From NCBI GenBank assembly GCA_030599405.1, contig JAUVOB010000069.1, positions 1 through 7,109 of the forward strand: a stretch of 7,109 nt of DNA, written 5' to 3'. Below are positions 5,102 to 7,109 of the stretch, piece after piece. The stretch is from Chloroflexota bacterium (lineage in GTDB: Bacteria; Chloroflexota; Anaerolineae; Promineifilales; Promineifilaceae). A model generated the notes under the pieces. It searched no databases. It had not been told where the DNA came from and was given only the letters and a program-made list of their open reading frames with translations. Position 1 is the first letter of the stretch; each line of letters opens with the position of its first letter. Position numbers and translations under genes: made by a program.

Positions 5102-6611
5102 TTCGGAGATTAGTACCATAGACCACGCCGGTGCGATCGGAAGGTACATCACACCGGTATCGGTCGAAGAGGTGCTGGAATTACTGGCGCGTTATCGAAA
5201 TCGCGCGCGCATTGTGGCGGGAGGAACGGATCTATTGCTCGAGATAAGCAACCGGATTCGACCAGAAGTGGATACGCTGATTGATATCACCCGTATTCCC
5301 GGACTCGATGACATCTACCTGGGTACCGACAACAATATCCACCTTGGTCCTCTTGTAACTCATAACCAGGTAGTATCTTCAGAGCTGATTGTACGGCGAG
5401 CGCTGCCATTTGCTCAAGCAGCTTGGGAAGTAGGTTCTCCCCAGATCCGCAACCGAGGGACTGTCGCCGGAAATCTGATAACTGCCAGCCCGGCGAATGA
5501 TACTATTTCACCCTTGTGGGTGCTTGGAGCCACTGTGAAGCTGGCATCAATTCACGGGCGTCGAGATGTGCCATTAATGCTTTTTTATGAGGGTGTTCGC
5601 CAGACGGTTATGCGTCCAGAAGAGATGCTGGTTGAGATCAGCTTTCCCCCCTTGCCGGACACCGCAAGAGGAATATTTGTGAAATCCGGTCTACGGAGAG
5701 CGCAAGCTATCTCGGTTGTTCACCTGGCAGTCGTCCTGGATTTTGACGGAGAGATGATTCAAGAAGCGCGGATTTCATTAGGCAGTGTGGCACCGACGAT
5801 CATCTCGGCCCAAGAAGCGGAGCATTATCTGACCGGCAAGGAGCTGAACAATAAAACCACAGTAGAAGCCGCGAAATTGGCTGCCGCCGTGGCTAAGCCA
5901 ATCGATGATCTCCGAGGTACGGCGGCTTATCGCTCCCGGATGGTGGCGGTCATGATTAGACGGGCTCTGACCACCTTACGCGATCACCAGGAGCGGGCCA
6001 ATTGGCCCGAAAAACCTGTGACTTTATGGGGACAGAGCAAAGGTCGCTATCCAACAGGAGCGCGATTCGAATCAAGTCATGACCAAGAGACGCCGATCGT
6101 TTCCAATGTGAATGGAGTAACGATTTCAGCTCCAGCCGGCGGTCACGCTAATCTCATGCGATGGCTGCGCGAGCAAGGATCACTCACAGGAACAAAGGAA
6201 GGATGCGCCGAAGGCGAATGTGGCGCGTGTACAGTCTTCCTTGACGGCATGGCGGTGATGTCCTGTCTTGTGCCACCTCAAAGAGCCAACAGTGCAGAAG
6301 TGGTTACCATTGAGGGATTGAAGAACTTCTCCCGTGAACGGGACCTCTCTCGCGAAGCTGAAGGTCAGGACCATTTATTGAAACAGACATTCGTAGACAC
6401 TGGCGCGGTTCAGTGTGGTTATTGCATACCCGGATTCATAATGGCAGGCGCTAAGTTGCTGGAAGAGCAACCCCGTCCAACTCAAGATGAAATCGCTCGC
6501 GCGTTAACGGGCAATTTCTGTCGCTGTACGGGTTATTACAAGATTCTTGAGGCGATTGCTTTGGGGAGATCGCAAAAGGATGCTTTTGATGCGTATCGAG
6601 AAGAAACATGA
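5088..6611 (+). CDS. Molybdenum hydroxylase FAD-binding / 2x[2Fe-2S] fusion subunit
   Basis: 507 residues carrying the medium and small subunits of a xanthine-dehydrogenase-family enzyme in one chain. Residues 20-300 form the FAD domain, with VAGGTDLLLEI (43-53) and RNRGTVAGNLITASPANDT (121-139), the two flavin-contacting motifs. A linker of about 35 residues follows. Residues 337-500 are the ferredoxin-like part: C373, C378, C381 and C393 (C-x4-C-x2-C-x11-C) ligate the first cluster. C443, C446, C478 and C480 (QCGYC and FCRC) ligate the second. All eight ligands are present. Electrons would pass from the Mo site through both clusters to FAD. The ATG at 5088 was chosen because it gives a short 14-nt overlap with the preceding gene. 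ATG 5028 would add 20 unlike residues. The FAD-then-FeS order differs from the FeS-FAD order of XdhA-type proteins. Substrate unknown. Confidence 0.95.
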   Translation: MTIANSEISTIDHAGAIGRYITPVSVEEVLELLARYRNRARIVAGGTDLLLEISNRIRPEVDTLIDITRIPGLDDIYLGTDNNIHLGPLVTHNQVVSSELIVRRALPFAQAAWEVGSPQIRNRGTVAGNLITASPANDTISPLWVLGATVKLASIHGRRDVPLMLFYEGVRQTVMRPEEMLVEISFPPLPDTARGIFVKSGLRRAQAISVVHLAVVLDFDGEMIQEARISLGSVAPTIISAQEAEHYLTGKELNNKTTVEAAKLAAAVAKPIDDLRGTAAYRSRMVAVMIRRALTTLRDHQERANWPEKPVTLWGQSKGRYPTGARFESSHDQETPIVSNVNGVTISAPAGGHANLMRWLREQGSLTGTKEGCAEGECGACTVFLDGMAVMSCLVPPQRANSAEVVTIEGLKNFSRERDLSREAEGQDHLLKQTFVDTGAVQCGYCIPGFIMAGAKLLEEQPRPTQDEIARALTGNFCRCTGYYKILEAIALGRSQKDAFDAYREET

Positions 6612-6948
6612 GGCTGAACTAGAAAAACGGAAGGGATTAACCAGACGGACGATTCTTGCAGGTCTTTGGCTGATTATCTCCTTCGCCATATCCTATCTGG
6701 TAGCTGGCTGGCTAATGAGCGGTGATGTTCTCGGCCTAGATTTTTTCTACCAGGATATCGGGATACCGGAAACCGTTAGCGAGGTTGTCATACAAATTAC
6801 CGTGGCTTTTGTCATCTTTCTAATGTTTCAGTTTGTTGTCCTGATCGGTTATGCAGTCACATCTCCAAAAGCAAAGATGCGACCAGGAACGCCTACTACT
6901 TACTCGTCCGATCCAGATCCCTATGATCAGACGATGAAATATGACTGA
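6589..6948 (+). CDS. Two-helix membrane protein B (paralogue of 4742-5101)
   Basis: 119 residues, the same length as membrane protein A. It has the same plan: basic N-terminus (MRIEKKHEAELEKRKGL), helix 1 (about 21-43), a loop containing IPETVSE (59-65), helix 2 (about 67-91) ending VVLIGYAVTSP, and a tail with RPGTP (98-102) and DPDP (108-111). Shared blocks are AEL.KRKGL, IP.TVSE, VLIGYA..SP, RPG.P and PDP. The ATG at 6589 is preceded by AAGGA (6576-6580) at 8 nt and lies inside the end of the FAD/FeS gene (23-nt overlap). An ATG at 6547 would add 14 residues absent from the paralogue. Its stop overlaps the start of the Mo-binding subunit by 8 nt. The function is unknown. A membrane tether for the otherwise soluble enzyme is plausible. 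Confidence 0.88.
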   Translation: MRIEKKHEAELEKRKGLTRRTILAGLWLIISFAISYLVAGWLMSGDVLGLDFFYQDIGIPETVSEVVIQITVAFVIFLMFQFVVLIGYAVTSPKAKMRPGTPTTYSSDPDPYDQTMKYD

Positions 6949-7109
6949 ATCGGATAGGCGGATCGATGCGCCTGGGAAGGTTAGCGGGCGAACCCTCTTC
7001 CCCGGTGACCTCTCACCGGACGAACTACTACACGGGAAGGTTCTGTTTAGCAAAAAACCGCACGCACGCATGGTGTCCATGGACATCAGCGCGGCTTCGG
7101 AAGTACCCG
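6941..7109 (+). CDS. Molybdopterin-binding large subunit of a xanthine dehydrogenase-family enzyme (5' part)
   Basis: 56 codons are visible from the ATG at 6941 to the window end. The sequence RRIDAPGKVSGRTLFPGDL (6-24), then LLHGKVLFSKKPHARMVSMD (32-51), is the standard N-terminus of the aldehyde oxidase/xanthine dehydrogenase a/b hammerhead domain (usual form RxDAxxKVTGxAxYxxDL, then LHxxxxxSPxAHAxIxxID). The full subunit would be about 750-800 residues and carry the molybdenum site. It overlaps the stop of membrane protein B by 8 nt, which indicates translational coupling. With only the hammerhead start present, the substrate class (xanthine, aldehyde, CO, nicotinate or another) cannot be decided. 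Confidence 0.93.
   Translation, partial: MTESDRRIDAPGKVSGRTLFPGDLSPDELLHGKVLFSKKPHARMVSMDISAASEVP

Overview
The window looks like an ordinary chromosomal stretch from a free-living bacterium of intermediate GC content. The style of the genes (MoxR/DUF58 pair, a four-cysteine SH3-like lipoprotein, a molybdenum-hydroxylase cluster) is reminiscent of Chloroflexota (Anaerolineae/Caldilineae-like), but this is an inference from protein flavour and no phylogenetic marker is present. No rRNA, tRNA, CRISPR array, insertion sequence or phage gene was recognised.

Two transcription units diverge from a long intergenic region (about 2050-2785). Leftward (minus strand) runs a MoxR-family AAA+ ATPase (2049-1057), a DUF58/von Willebrand-A-like protein (982-84, broken by a single-base frameshift near 263 so that the open frame stops at 209), and the first 22 codons of a secreted or membrane protein (67-1, running off the window). 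This is the classic MoxR-DUF58 chaperone-type module. The intergenic region carries 11-bp-phased direct repeats, a candidate minus-strand promoter, two mutually exclusive hairpins in the leader, one larger hairpin, and a very good extended -10 promoter facing right. It contains no convincing gene.

Rightward (plus strand) runs a hotdog-fold PaaI-like thioesterase (2825-3298), a small lipoprotein with an SH3-like domain (3324-3749), an XdhC/CoxI-type molybdenum-cofactor maturation factor (3811-4641), a 119-residue two-helix membrane protein (4742-5101), a fused FAD-binding plus 2x[2Fe-2S] subunit of a molybdenum hydroxylase (5088-6611), a second 119-residue two-helix membrane protein paralogous to the first (6589-6948), and the start of the molybdopterin-binding large subunit (6941-7109, cut by the window end). 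From 4742 on, each gene overlaps the next by 8-23 nt, so they are almost certainly cotranscribed and translationally coupled.

Together the right-hand genes encode a xanthine-dehydrogenase-family enzyme (real substrate unknown), its cofactor-loading factor, and a pair of paralogous membrane hairpin proteins interleaved with the enzyme subunits. The most interesting points are that paralogous pair, which could anchor the enzyme to the membrane, the unusual FAD-then-FeS fusion order, the frameshift in the DUF58 gene, and the phased repeats upstream of moxR.
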